DNA from: Planctomycetota bacterium
Lineage (GTDB): Bacteria; Planctomycetota; GCA-002687715
Direction: 5' to 3'
NCBI GenBank assembly: GCA_009691765.1
Contig: SIAO01000013.1
Span: 1-64,000, forward strand
DNA length: 64,000 bases
How positions within the stretch are numbered: the stretch's first letter is position 1; every line of letters starts with the position of its first letter. Below the pieces are notes generated by a model. That model was not told the origin of the DNA. It worked only from the letters and a program-made list of their open reading frames with translations, and made no database searches. Below, piece by piece: positions 15,966-23,762 of this stretch. The position numbers and the translations under genes are program-made.

Positions 15966-17573
15966 ATGCAGCCGGGAATTGAGCATCGCTGGAGAGATCG
16001 AGAGTGGACGACGCTTGCATTGGCAGCAACGCTCTTCCTTGGTGGCTGCTTTTTCGTGTGGCGCAACGAACCTTTCGATGCTTCAAAAGCCGGGCGCGTC
16101 GGCGGCGACCAATTCGGCTACTGCGTGCGGGGCTTTGAAGCGCGCGGTTGGTTGGAGCTCCGCGGCGCGCCGAGCCAACTTTATTTTCCTGAACAAGGCG
16201 CGCACCACGCTCCCTACTTGCACCATCCTGTCCTGCCCTACGCCGTCGCGCTGCTCGGGCATCGGTGGTTTGGCGAGAACGAAGCGGCGCTGCGGTGGCC
16301 GTTTGCGATCGCGGCACTGCTCGCGTGCTGGGCGCTGTGGCGCATCGTCGCTTTCACTGGCGGACCGCGCCTCGCTTCACTCACGGTGACGATCTTCGCG
16401 TTGCAGCCAGTGCTCCTGCAATACGGCAATATGGTGGATTCGTTTCCGCTCGCGCTAGCGACGACACTCCTCGCGCTCAATGGATGGCTGCGGCACGGTA
16501 TTGCAAGTTGGCGCTACGCACTGCCTGCTTTCGCGTGCGGACTATCAAGTTGGTACGGCTATCCCCTCGTGTTGGCACTTTGGGTTCATCTGGCGCTGAC
16601 ACACCGCACTTGCGCACGTCCATGGCGCGCCGCTTTCCTCACTGGACTGCCTTTCGGTTTAGCGTTGCTCGCGAATCTCGCGTTGATGGCATGGGCACTT
16701 GGCGGCTTCGAGGCGATGCTGCAACAAGCCGGTTGGTTGCTCAACACGATCGCCGGTGCGGATGTCACTCAAAGCCACCCAGACGGATTCGACCAGCCCT
16801 TCTTGTTGGCGCTGCTGCACTCAGCGCTCGACGGCGCAACGCTGCCACTGCTGTTGGTGGCCGCCGTGGGGCTGATGATTGCCGTTGCCACGAACATCAG
16901 GCGGCACCGGCAAGAAGCCCCTCAGTACGGTTCGAAATCCTGTGCGGAGCAAGACTCATCGCGCTCATTCGACGGGCCTTCGCAAGTGCATCGCGTAATG
17001 CTCATGTTGCTGCTCACAGGCTTGTTCCCGCTGCTCCTATTCTGGAGCCGAGCGTGCACGCATGAGTTCTTCATGCTCATGCTGGCTCCGGCCATCGCAC
17101 TGCTCGGCGCACTCGTGCTCGACGCATTGATCCTTCGCGGCGCTGCACTGCGTTGGGTTGCCTTCGCCTTCGCTATCGCACTCTTGAGCTTCATGGCTTG
17201 GCGCGGTGTGCAATTGCACGACCAATTCCGATGCGACACAGCACCCTCCGAAGCGCAGGCCCTCGATGCCGCATTCGGTCCCCATGATGTTCTGCTCATC
17301 GCCGCCGGCGATAGCCCTTCAGGTTTGCGCTACTACTCACGCATTATTCTTATCCCCGGCCTCGGCACGCGCCCCGTGTTCGATTGGATGATCCAACAAC
17401 TGCGCCCCGCAACTCCACATTTCAAACACCTCTGGCTTGTGACCTCCGAACGCGCCCTCGCCGCAATGCCCTTCGTGCGTGATCTTCCAGTGCTCCGCGC
17501 CACAGTCCGCAACATCCCCGCCCCCGAGCCCCTCCTCGCCGTCCAACTCGACCGCACCGCGCTGGGGCTGTAG
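15966..17573 (+). CDS. GT-C (family 39-like) membrane glycosyltransferase
   Basis: A 535-residue polytopic protein with about ten or more hydrophobic helices. The first helix (about 17-33) is followed by a loop containing acidic GGDQFGY, then HHPVLPYAVALLGHRWFGENEAALRWPF. This is the layout of PMT/ArnT-type enzymes that use polyprenyl-phosphate sugars in the first extracytoplasmic loop. A hydrophilic stretch rich in Arg/Gln/Ser (about 310-340) separates the helix blocks, and the C-terminal 130 residues are soluble. Acceptor unknown. ATG 15966 begins close to the divergent DUF486 start. Confidence 0.75.
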   Translation: MQPGIEHRWRDREWTTLALAATLFLGGCFFVWRNEPFDASKAGRVGGDQFGYCVRGFEARGWLELRGAPSQLYFPEQGAHHAPYLHHPVLPYAVALLGHRWFGENEAALRWPFAIAALLACWALWRIVAFTGGPRLASLTVTIFALQPVLLQYGNMVDSFPLALATTLLALNGWLRHGIASWRYALPAFACGLSSWYGYPLVLALWVHLALTHRTCARPWRAAFLTGLPFGLALLANLALMAWALGGFEAMLQQAGWLLNTIAGADVTQSHPDGFDQPFLLALLHSALDGATLPLLLVAAVGLMIAVATNIRRHRQEAPQYGSKSCAEQDSSRSFDGPSQVHRVMLMLLLTGLFPLLLFWSRACTHEFFMLMLAPAIALLGALVLDALILRGAALRWVAFAFAIALLSFMAWRGVQLHDQFRCDTAPSEAQALDAAFGPHDVLLIAAGDSPSGLRYYSRIILIPGLGTRPVFDWMIQQLRPATPHFKHLWLVTSERALAAMPFVRDLPVLRATVRNIPAPEPLLAVQLDRTALGL

Positions 17574-17598
17574 CCAGCGCAAGTCATCCAAGGATCGA

Positions 17599-17624
17599 AT
17601 GTGAGGGCCAGCACGCACTCACAT
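17599..17624. terminator. Hairpin between convergent genes
   Basis: ATGTGAG (17599-17605) pairs with CTCACAT (17618-17624) over a 12-nt loop, in the 53-bp gap between the converging glycosyltransferase and SnoaL-like genes. No clear T-tract, so it is a candidate bidirectional end signal. Confidence 0.4.
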
Positions 17625-17626
17625 AA

Positions 17627-18034
17627 CTACGGATCCAGAGTGAAGACCACCTGCGATGTCATCGGGTCAAAAGGAATCGAGCAGTGCTCGTGCACGATGC
17701 GCCACACGCCTTGAATGCGGCGGTAGCAGGCGGTGGTGCGAATCCAGGTCTTGGCCGAACGCTCGTCGTGAGGCACCACCACAATGCGCCAAATCCAATG
17801 CGCCATGGACATGTCACCGCTGACGGAAACGGCAAGATCACGCCGCTCCACGCTAAAACTCGCCGGCAAGTACGGCCCGCACGCGGCCCACGTCTGGCGC
17901 CACACCTCCGCGCCTTTGGTCTGAAACGGCGGCTTCACATCAAACACCACCGTGTCCGCCACACAAAGCCTGATCAGCCGATCAAAGTCCCTCGCCCTGA
18001 TGGCGCTCTCCTGCTCCTCGATCAGTTGCCGCAC
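17627..18034 (-). CDS. SnoaL-like/DUF4440-type protein
   Basis: A 135-residue alpha+beta protein starting at GTG 18034. RQLIEEQESAIRARDFDRLIRL is the opening helix of the NTF2/SnoaL fold, and strands such as AHWIWRIVVVP and CYRRIQGVWRIVHEHCSIPFD complete it. Members include small ketosteroid-isomerase-like enzymes and calcium/calmodulin-association domains, so function is open. A more typical start, ATG 18071 (MSTENINAR), lies upstream in another frame and hits TGA, so the true N-terminus may be lost through a one-base shift. Confidence 0.7.
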   Translation of the reverse strand: MRQLIEEQESAIRARDFDRLIRLCVADTVVFDVKPPFQTKGAEVWRQTWAACGPYLPASFSVERRDLAVSVSGDMSMAHWIWRIVVVPHDERSAKTWIRTTACYRRIQGVWRIVHEHCSIPFDPMTSQVVFTLDP

Positions 18035-18146
18035 TTCTGTTTCACCGCGCGTTGATGTTCTCGGTGCTCATGATGGCGCATCATAGAGCACTGCAATTCA
18101 TAGCGCGCAAACTGACGAGGGTTGCGGATGAACTACCCTGCCTGCA

Positions 18147-18260
18147 TCACTTTCCAACAACAATCACGACCTTGCCTCGCGTGTGTCCTGCCTCCAAATA
18201 ACGCAGCGCTTCTGGGGCTTTGCTGAGCGAGTATGTCCTGTCAATGACCGGAGCTAGCTT
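18147..18260 (-). pseudogene. 3' remnant of an MDR-type alcohol dehydrogenase/quinone reductase
   Basis: About 38 codons ending TGA encode LAPVIDRTYSLSKAPEAL, RYLEAG, TRGKVVIVV, the conserved C-terminal end of zinc-type alcohol dehydrogenases and NADPH:quinone reductases. The similarity stops where a 31-bp repeat begins at 18261, and nothing of the remaining 300 or so residues is present. A deletion or insertion therefore removed the rest of the gene. An open frame continues upstream through repeats and the tRNA, but that part is not protein-like. Confidence 0.75.
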
Positions 18261-18467
18261 GGCCGTCGCGGCCCGAGAACGCGCAGACGCGCGCAGCGCC
18301 GTGGCATTCCAAAGCGTGAGCGCAGGCGGAGTGCGGTCCGGAGGGGGCGGAGCATTCCGTTCGAGGCCGCCGAGCCGGAATGCGTAGTCCTCTCCGGCTG
18401 CACGGAGCCAGTGCGAACAAAGACTCTGCGGGCGAGGGCCGTCGCGGCCCGAGAACGCGCAGACGCG
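18261..18467. repeat. 31-bp direct repeats flanking a 145-bp spacer
   Basis: Identical 31-bp copies at 18261-18291 and 18437-18467 start GGCCGTCGCG and end GCAGACGCG, and each contains the small palindrome GGCC-N5-GGCC. The spacer has inverted copies of GCATTCCG and a 40-bp segment (18370-18409) related to one at 36857-36895. The block lies between a truncated dehydrogenase and tRNA-Pro. No transposase or integrase is encoded here, so it is a non-coding repeat element or an insertion scar. The 280 bp from 18261 to the tRNA carries no credible gene. Confidence 0.7.
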
Positions 18468-18506
18468 GCGCCGCGCCGCGAATGCCGCACCGTCGAGCAA
18501 AACGCG

Positions 18507-18536
18507 AAAGGCCCCCGCGTTGAGCGAGGGCCTTTT
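18507..18536 (-). terminator. Intrinsic terminator of tRNA-Pro
   Basis: An AAAGGCCC / GGGCCTTTT hairpin lies 12 nt beyond the tRNA 3' end in its direction of transcription, with a GC-rich stem extension and a short T-run. It is near-symmetrical, so it could work in both directions. Confidence 0.7.
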
Positions 18537-18544
18537 GCGTTGCG

Positions 18545-18621
<77 letters not shown>

Positions 18622-18778
18622 GGAACACGCGGCTGCCCGCGTTGAGGTGGGGGCACTGTACGGCGCGGCCCCTCACCCTCCAAGTGCAGCCGCGCCAGAA
18701 CGCCGAAGGGCTTGATCTATGTCCAAATCAGCTTGACACGGCGTATAACATGCTTGCGAGTCTTCGATCGCCGCCGTG

Positions 18779-20203
18779 ATGAAGCCCCCCGATGTATTGA
18801 TTGCCGGTGCTGGCCCAGCAGGAAGCCTGTTGGCCATACTGCTCGGTCGTGATGGCATTGCTGTCACGCTCATTGACCGCCCACATCCGCGTCAGCACAT
18901 GCCAGAGGAAACGATTCCGGCAGCGGCAGGCCCGGTGCTGGAACGCCTCGGACTGAAGGGACTGTTCGCACGCGAACACTTCTTCGGGACCCCGCGTCGT
19001 GGCGTTTGCTGGAACCCCGGCGCAGAACTCAAAGTGAGCTGCTCCTCCATGGCGCCCGCGGACCGCGGTTTCAAAGTGCTGCGCGAAGTGCTGGACCACG
19101 AACTCCGTGTCATGGCTGTCGAATCCGGTGCCAAGCTCCTCGACGCCACGGTTCAGAGCATCGACGGCGCCACGCAATCTGTACGACTACGCCTGACAAC
19201 CGGACGCGAACAGGTGTTGCAAGCGCCGATCATCGTCAACGCACTTGGTGCGCGTGGCGCCCGACTCAGCGCGCGAGTGTGCGAGTCGCTACCCGCGGCG
19301 CTGGCACTCACTGCCCACATTGACGACGCCGGCGCAGGTGCAGACATCACGGTCGTGGAAGCTGTGCGTGAAGGGTGGCTGTGGTGGATGCCACGCGCGA
19401 TCGGCGGCAGTGTGTTGACACTCATGGCCGATGCCGACGAAGTGCGCCAAGTCGGAGCCAAGGCCCTCTTCGAATGCGCGCGCCGCGGCTCATGCGGGCC
19501 TGCGCAGCAAGTCACCAACACCTGTGATTCGGGCACTGCTGCAACACCAGAGTTGTTCGAGCCCGCTGATGGTGTGTTGCACTGCGGTGACGCCGCCGCC
19601 AGCATCGACCCACTCTCATCGCAAGGCTTGTTGAAAGCCATGATCTCGGCTGAACGCACGGCCGCCGCGATACGCACTTTGCTTTCCACCGCCACGCTGC
19701 GCCCTGCAGTCGAATCTCATTTGCGCAGCTTCCACTCCGGCATGTGGAAAACCCATGCGCAAGAAACGCTGGATTGGTACGGCCGCGAGCAGCGTTTTCC
19801 GGAAGCTCCTTTTTGGATAGCCCGCCATGCAGTGTTGCCGCGATACACAACGCCATCTGTGCAACTGCCGAGCGTCCTTGTGCGTCGCGAACGCCTCATT
19901 CCAGCGCCCATCTTGATTTGCGAAGGTGGCACTCTGCGCGAACGCACGGGTTACTTGGCACCGCACACCGGCGAGGCCTTCCATCAATTAGGGCCACTCA
20001 GCATCGACAATTTGTTGCGTATGACCGAGATTCCAGGACGCTTCGAAGATGTGTGCCGCCGCGCACTCGGTTTGCAAGGCACATGCCTGCACAGTGAAGG
20101 CGAATTGCGCGGGCTCTTGGCCGAAGCCTTCCGGCTCGGCTTCGTCGAAAGTTTCAGGGCAGAGATTCCCCGCGCTCCAAGCGTGCGGCACACCATGCAG
20201 TGA
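18779..20203 (+). CDS. qhpG: QhpG-like flavoprotein for CTQ formation
   Basis: A 474-residue FAD-dependent monooxygenase-type protein. The N-terminal dinucleotide motif is VLIAGAGPAGSLLA and the FAD ribityl motif is HCGDAAASIDPLSSQG (about residue 270). In the characterised QHNDH system QhpG hydroxylates the gamma-subunit tryptophan that becomes cysteine tryptophylquinone (CTQ), and the related LodB/GoxB proteins act on lysine and glycine oxidases. I assign it by fold plus its place beside the other qhp genes. It runs opposite to them and its 3' end overlaps qhpE by 50 bp. A GTG three bases upstream is an alternative start. Confidence 0.82.
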   Translation: MKPPDVLIAGAGPAGSLLAILLGRDGIAVTLIDRPHPRQHMPEETIPAAAGPVLERLGLKGLFAREHFFGTPRRGVCWNPGAELKVSCSSMAPADRGFKVLREVLDHELRVMAVESGAKLLDATVQSIDGATQSVRLRLTTGREQVLQAPIIVNALGARGARLSARVCESLPAALALTAHIDDAGAGADITVVEAVREGWLWWMPRAIGGSVLTLMADADEVRQVGAKALFECARRGSCGPAQQVTNTCDSGTAATPELFEPADGVLHCGDAAASIDPLSSQGLLKAMISAERTAAAIRTLLSTATLRPAVESHLRSFHSGMWKTHAQETLDWYGREQRFPEAPFWIARHAVLPRYTTPSVQLPSVLVRRERLIPAPILICEGGTLRERTGYLAPHTGEAFHQLGPLSIDNLLRMTEIPGRFEDVCRRALGLQGTCLHSEGELRGLLAEAFRLGFVESFRAEIPRAPSVRHTMQ

Positions 20204-20795
20204 AATTGGCGGCTGCTAGTGACGCGCCACTCAAGTTGCGCTCAATGGGCAAATTCGGAAGCGGTCGTGGCAAGGGCGATGCGTGCCACACCATGCGTCC
20301 GCCGAGTGCACGCAGCACAGGTGCTTCGCGAGTCAATGTTGCGTCTTCTTTCACACCGTACACATCGGGCAACACACCTGGAAATGAAGGCAGGCCTTGG
20401 AACGAGAGCGGCGCCACCAACGCTGCGCCAGCCGCACGCAGGCGCTGCACAGCCTGACTGCACGCCTCTGCATGACTCGCGCGTGCTGTGCCCAAACTCA
20501 AATTCACTAATTGCGCGCCGACACCAGCCGAATACTCAAGCGCTGCGAGCAATGCCGCGAAAGAACAACGCGGATCGGTTTCAAACACTTGCACTACATG
20601 CAACACAGCTTGCGGCGCGAGACTGTGAATAGCCGCCGCCGTGCAGGTGCCATGCCCGAGCGCATCATGCAATGGCGCGGCACCCGTGCGACTGCCGTCA
20701 GCCGCAAAGCGCGGCCCGGCTTCAAGCAACGCCCCCGCAAGATGCGGGTGCTCGGGGTTCAAAGAACTGTCAATGATGACGACCCGAACGGTCAC
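20154..20795 (-). CDS. qhpE: QhpE-like subtilisin-type leader protease
   Basis: A compact 213-residue serine protease with a subtilase triad: Asp9 (VVIIDSS), His48 (GHGTCTA) and Ser192 (SGASLAA). It lacks a signal peptide and prodomain, so it should be cytoplasmic. In known QHNDH systems QhpE removes the leader of the crosslinked gamma peptide. I use GTG 20795, which overlaps the qhpB stop (GTGA), because the longer frame is antisense-like and has no homology features. It is about half the usual subtilisin size, as expected for this dedicated processing enzyme. Confidence 0.85.
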   Translation of the reverse strand: MTVRVVIIDSSLNPEHPHLAGALLEAGPRFAADGSRTGAAPLHDALGHGTCTAAAIHSLAPQAVLHVVQVFETDPRCSFAALLAALEYSAGVGAQLVNLSLGTARASHAEACSQAVQRLRAAGAALVAPLSFQGLPSFPGVLPDVYGVKEDATLTREAPVLRALGGRMVWHASPLPRPLPNLPIERNLSGASLAAANFTAWCAARLERGESLP

Positions 20796-22027
20796 TCGCG
20801 CACCTCGATGAACTCTGCAACTTCGCCAGGCAATTCGAGGGTCTTCAGCAGTTTGAACTCGTCGCTGACCACCCACACATCATGGCCGCGCCCCGTGAGG
20901 TAGAGCTTCTTGGCATCATGCGAAAGCGCCGAGATGCTGAGGGCCGTGCGCACTTTCAGAGTTCCCTCGCCGAGCTTTTTGCCATCAACGAGACTCCAAC
21001 ACGCAATCGTCATTTCGCTTTCTGCGCCGTCACCCCGCCCGCCAGAGCCACCCCGCCCGCCACCCTGCCCAAAGGCGCGTGTGTGGTCGGCGCTCATGTG
21101 CAAGCCAAAACCACCGCTAGGACCGGCGCCCCACTCGACCATGTTGGCGATCTTCATGCCCTTCATGTCCAGATCGATCAAGCCTGCAATGCGCCGATTC
21201 TTCTTCACCGGATCCGTCATGCTGTAGAGCATGCGGTACGCATCGGGATTGCGGTTTTCATAAAAATCCTCGCCGCCAAGATTCAGCGGGCCCATGCCGG
21301 TGTAGAGAGGCTTCGAAAGTTCGATGCGCGCATCTTCTTTCAAAGTCACCGGATCCACCACAATCAAATCTTGGCTGAACACATGCCACTTGGTTCCATC
21401 TGGTGAAATGCTCGCCCCACGCCGAATGCCCTCGGGCAGTTCTTTCATGCCCTCGCCGAGTTCCTTCTCTTCCACCTTGTAGAGCGCCCACTGCATTTCG
21501 TGGATTACGAAGTGGTCCACCTTCTTTTCCACACGTTCGTATTGCAAATACCACTGCTTGCCGCCTGGGCACTCCATCACGCGCCGCACGCGCAGAATCC
21601 AACCATCCTTCTTGATTAGATGCTCCTCGACCACTTCCATTTTCGCGAGATCGATCACCTCAATGGTGCCACGTTGGCCAGTGATGGCCATCAATGTCTT
21701 GCGATCGTGCGACAGCTGCAAACCATGCTGTACACCATTGCGAAACTTCATCTGCTTCACGATGGTGTCAGTCACCGGATCGAAGCGCGCAAGTGTGTCG
21801 GGCCACAGCCCAAGCAAGAAATAGGTGCTCGTCACTGGTGCATGAACGATCGGAAGCAACGCGGCCGGCGCTGGCGCCGTTGCCACAACCGGGGGCACGC
21901 TTGGCGCGGTTGCGGGCGCCACCACGGGTGTCGCAACAGGCTGCACGGTCACTGGCGGCTCTTGAGCACTTAGTGACGCGACGCTTATCAGGCACAACAG
22001 AAAAATCATGCGCATCGCCGACCTCAT
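20792..22027 (-). CDS. qhpB: QHNDH beta subunit, beta-propeller
   Basis: A 411-residue secreted protein with a signal peptide (about residues 1-21, LSAQ) and then an Ala/Pro/Val-rich linker to about residue 58. A seven-bladed-propeller-like region follows: YFLLGLWPDTLARFDPVTDTI, TLMAITGQRGTIEVIDL, ALSHDAKKLYLTGRG. In known QHNDH this subunit forms the active-site wall over the CTQ peptide in the periplasm. A Gly/Arg insert (residues 320-334, GGGRGGSGGRG) is unusual. Start ATG 22027 overlaps the qhpC stop, and ATG 22015 is also possible. Confidence 0.85.
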   Translation of the reverse strand: MRSAMRMIFLLCLISVASLSAQEPPVTVQPVATPVVAPATAPSVPPVVATAPAPAALLPIVHAPVTSTYFLLGLWPDTLARFDPVTDTIVKQMKFRNGVQHGLQLSHDRKTLMAITGQRGTIEVIDLAKMEVVEEHLIKKDGWILRVRRVMECPGGKQWYLQYERVEKKVDHFVIHEMQWALYKVEEKELGEGMKELPEGIRRGASISPDGTKWHVFSQDLIVVDPVTLKEDARIELSKPLYTGMGPLNLGGEDFYENRNPDAYRMLYSMTDPVKKNRRIAGLIDLDMKGMKIANMVEWGAGPSGGFGLHMSADHTRAFGQGGGRGGSGGRGDGAESEMTIACWSLVDGKKLGEGTLKVRTALSISALSHDAKKLYLTGRGHDVWVVSDEFKLLKTLELPGEVAEFIEVRE

Positions 22028-22344
22028 GGAAACACCAAGTCTATTTGGGACCAGTCGTTCACCGGAGCGCCGCAAGACTGCGACCAATTGGGCGAATTGG
22101 TAAGCGCGTCAGGAACTTGCGCTGGCCAATAGCACGAGTGATGGCAGTCGTAGAGGTCGCGCTCGATGGGCGTGCACAGGTTGCTGGTGCCGCCATCCGT
22201 GTCGACTTCCCAACCAGGAGCAAAGATGGTGGTGCAACCCAGCGGTGGGTCTTGCGGCGCCAAAGCGTGTGCGTCGCCAAAAGACGCACCGAAACTCGCC
22301 GCAATGCGTTTCGCCTTGCGATTCAGAGGAATGATCTTGCTCAT
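22024..22344 (-). CDS. qhpC: QHNDH gamma subunit precursor carrying CTQ
   Basis: A 106-residue peptide made without a Sec signal. All crosslink positions of the known gamma subunit are conserved with exact spacing: Cys37-Glu46, Cys57-Asp63 and Cys71-Asp79 for thioether bonds, and Cys67-Trp73 for cysteine tryptophylquinone. WPAQVPD follows the quinone Trp. About 30 N-terminal residues would be the leader cut by QhpE, leaving about 76 residues against about 82 in the known protein. An extra Cys91 sits near the C-terminus. The start overlaps the qhpD stop and the end overlaps the qhpB start. Confidence 0.95.
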   Translation of the reverse strand: MSKIIPLNRKAKRIAASFGASFGDAHALAPQDPPLGCTTIFAPGWEVDTDGGTSNLCTPIERDLYDCHHSCYWPAQVPDALTNSPNWSQSCGAPVNDWSQIDLVFP

Positions 22345-23762
22345 GCGGACTCCTCATAGCGGGCAAAGAACGCGGGGTTCTCGTCCATAATGCGGGCGTA
22401 ACTTTGCAAACCGAGATCCATAAAAGCGCGGATCCATTCGCAAGAGTGCAAGTTGGGTTGACTGGCGTCGTTGTAACGGACTTGCGCTTCGTGATAGCAA
22501 CCACCAGAACACAATGGCCGCGCAAAACACGTATGGCACACAACCTTGGTGCTGATGTGGCCTGCTTCAAGAAACGCCTTGCGCCGGTCTTCATCGATGC
22601 CGCGCGACAGCGAGCCGACTTCGTGCCTGCCTGATTCAACGAAACGATGGCACAAGCCAATCTCGCCAGCGGTGGAAACTCCGAGCAAGCCGAGGCCAGC
22701 GCCGCATGGGTGCGCCTTATTCACTCCGTGGTGCAACTCGCGCAACACATCGTTGAGATTGGAAAACGCGTGATGCCGATTGGCAATCGCGGCAGCGACG
22801 AAATCGTCGGCGAGTTCAGAAAATCCGCGCAGAAGAGTCCAGTAGTTTTCGCCGCTCAAGGCATAGTCGCGCCCCGGCGCTGAAGTGACAGGTGCAAAAC
22901 CCACCGAGTCGAAACCAAGTTCGTTCACCAAATGATCGTGAATGCCGCGCACATCTTGGGAATGAGCCGTCACTGTCACGCGAGCACCAATGGGTCGCCC
23001 CTTCGCGGCGCGGTTCGCTTCAATGAGTGCGCGAATCTTTGGCACGATCATGGCGTGGCTGCCTTTGCCGCTTGCAAAGGCGCGGTGCGCATCGTGCGTC
23101 TCGCGTGGGCCGTCGATCGAAATGTTGACTCCGAAATGATGTTGCGTGAGGAATGTGATCACTTCCTCGCTCAGCAGCGTGGCGTTCGTCGTAAGGGCAA
23201 ACGAAACTCTGCGTCCCTCGGCTCTCGCCCGCGTTTCCGCGTACTCCACTGTTTCGCGAATCACCGGAAAATTGAGCAGCGTCTCGCCTCCGAAGAACGT
23301 GAGCGACACGTTGCGTCGGCCGGCGCTGTTATTGAACAGCAAGTCCACCGAACCACGCGCAGTTTCCGCACTCATCAATGCAGGGCCTTTGGAATCGGGC
23401 GTCGCGATGCGGTCTTCGCCGTATTCGTAGCAATAGGTGCAAGAGAGATTGCACTTGTTGGTGACATTCAGCACCAAGGTGCCGAGCGGGAATGGCATGG
23501 CCGGAAGGTCGGGCGTCAGCGGCAGTGCGAACTCTGCAGGCTCCAATAATCCAAGTGCTGCGAGCGCATCAAAAGACTGGCGCCGCTCCTTCGACGCTTC
23601 GTCGGCGCCCATCCACGCTTCGGCATCACGACCGCCCGTGAACTCGTCCAATACAGCGACTGCATCTGGATCGAGGAAAGCGATAGCGGCGCTACGCGTA
23701 GCCCACACATAGGAGCCTGCGCGACCTTCAGCTCTGCGATGTTGCGCTGTGGTGTATTTCAT
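22341..23762 (-). CDS. qhpD: QhpD-like radical SAM thioether-forming enzyme
   Basis: A 473-residue radical SAM/SPASM protein. The SAM cluster is CNLSCTYC (Cys104, Cys108, Cys111), and FFGGETLLN is the GGE motif. The C-terminal SPASM region has CHRF, CHTCFARPLCSGGCYHE and a final HSCEW for auxiliary Fe-S clusters. The N-terminal 90 residues resemble a peptide-recognition domain. QhpD is known to install the three Cys-to-Asp/Glu thioether bonds in the gamma peptide. ATG 23762 overlaps the qhpA stop and the end overlaps qhpC, so expression is tightly coupled. Confidence 0.95.
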   Translation of the reverse strand: MKYTTAQHRRAEGRAGSYVWATRSAAIAFLDPDAVAVLDEFTGGRDAEAWMGADEASKERRQSFDALAALGLLEPAEFALPLTPDLPAMPFPLGTLVLNVTNKCNLSCTYCYEYGEDRIATPDSKGPALMSAETARGSVDLLFNNSAGRRNVSLTFFGGETLLNFPVIRETVEYAETRARAEGRRVSFALTTNATLLSEEVITFLTQHHFGVNISIDGPRETHDAHRAFASGKGSHAMIVPKIRALIEANRAAKGRPIGARVTVTAHSQDVRGIHDHLVNELGFDSVGFAPVTSAPGRDYALSGENYWTLLRGFSELADDFVAAAIANRHHAFSNLNDVLRELHHGVNKAHPCGAGLGLLGVSTAGEIGLCHRFVESGRHEVGSLSRGIDEDRRKAFLEAGHISTKVVCHTCFARPLCSGGCYHEAQVRYNDASQPNLHSCEWIRAFMDLGLQSYARIMDENPAFFARYEESA

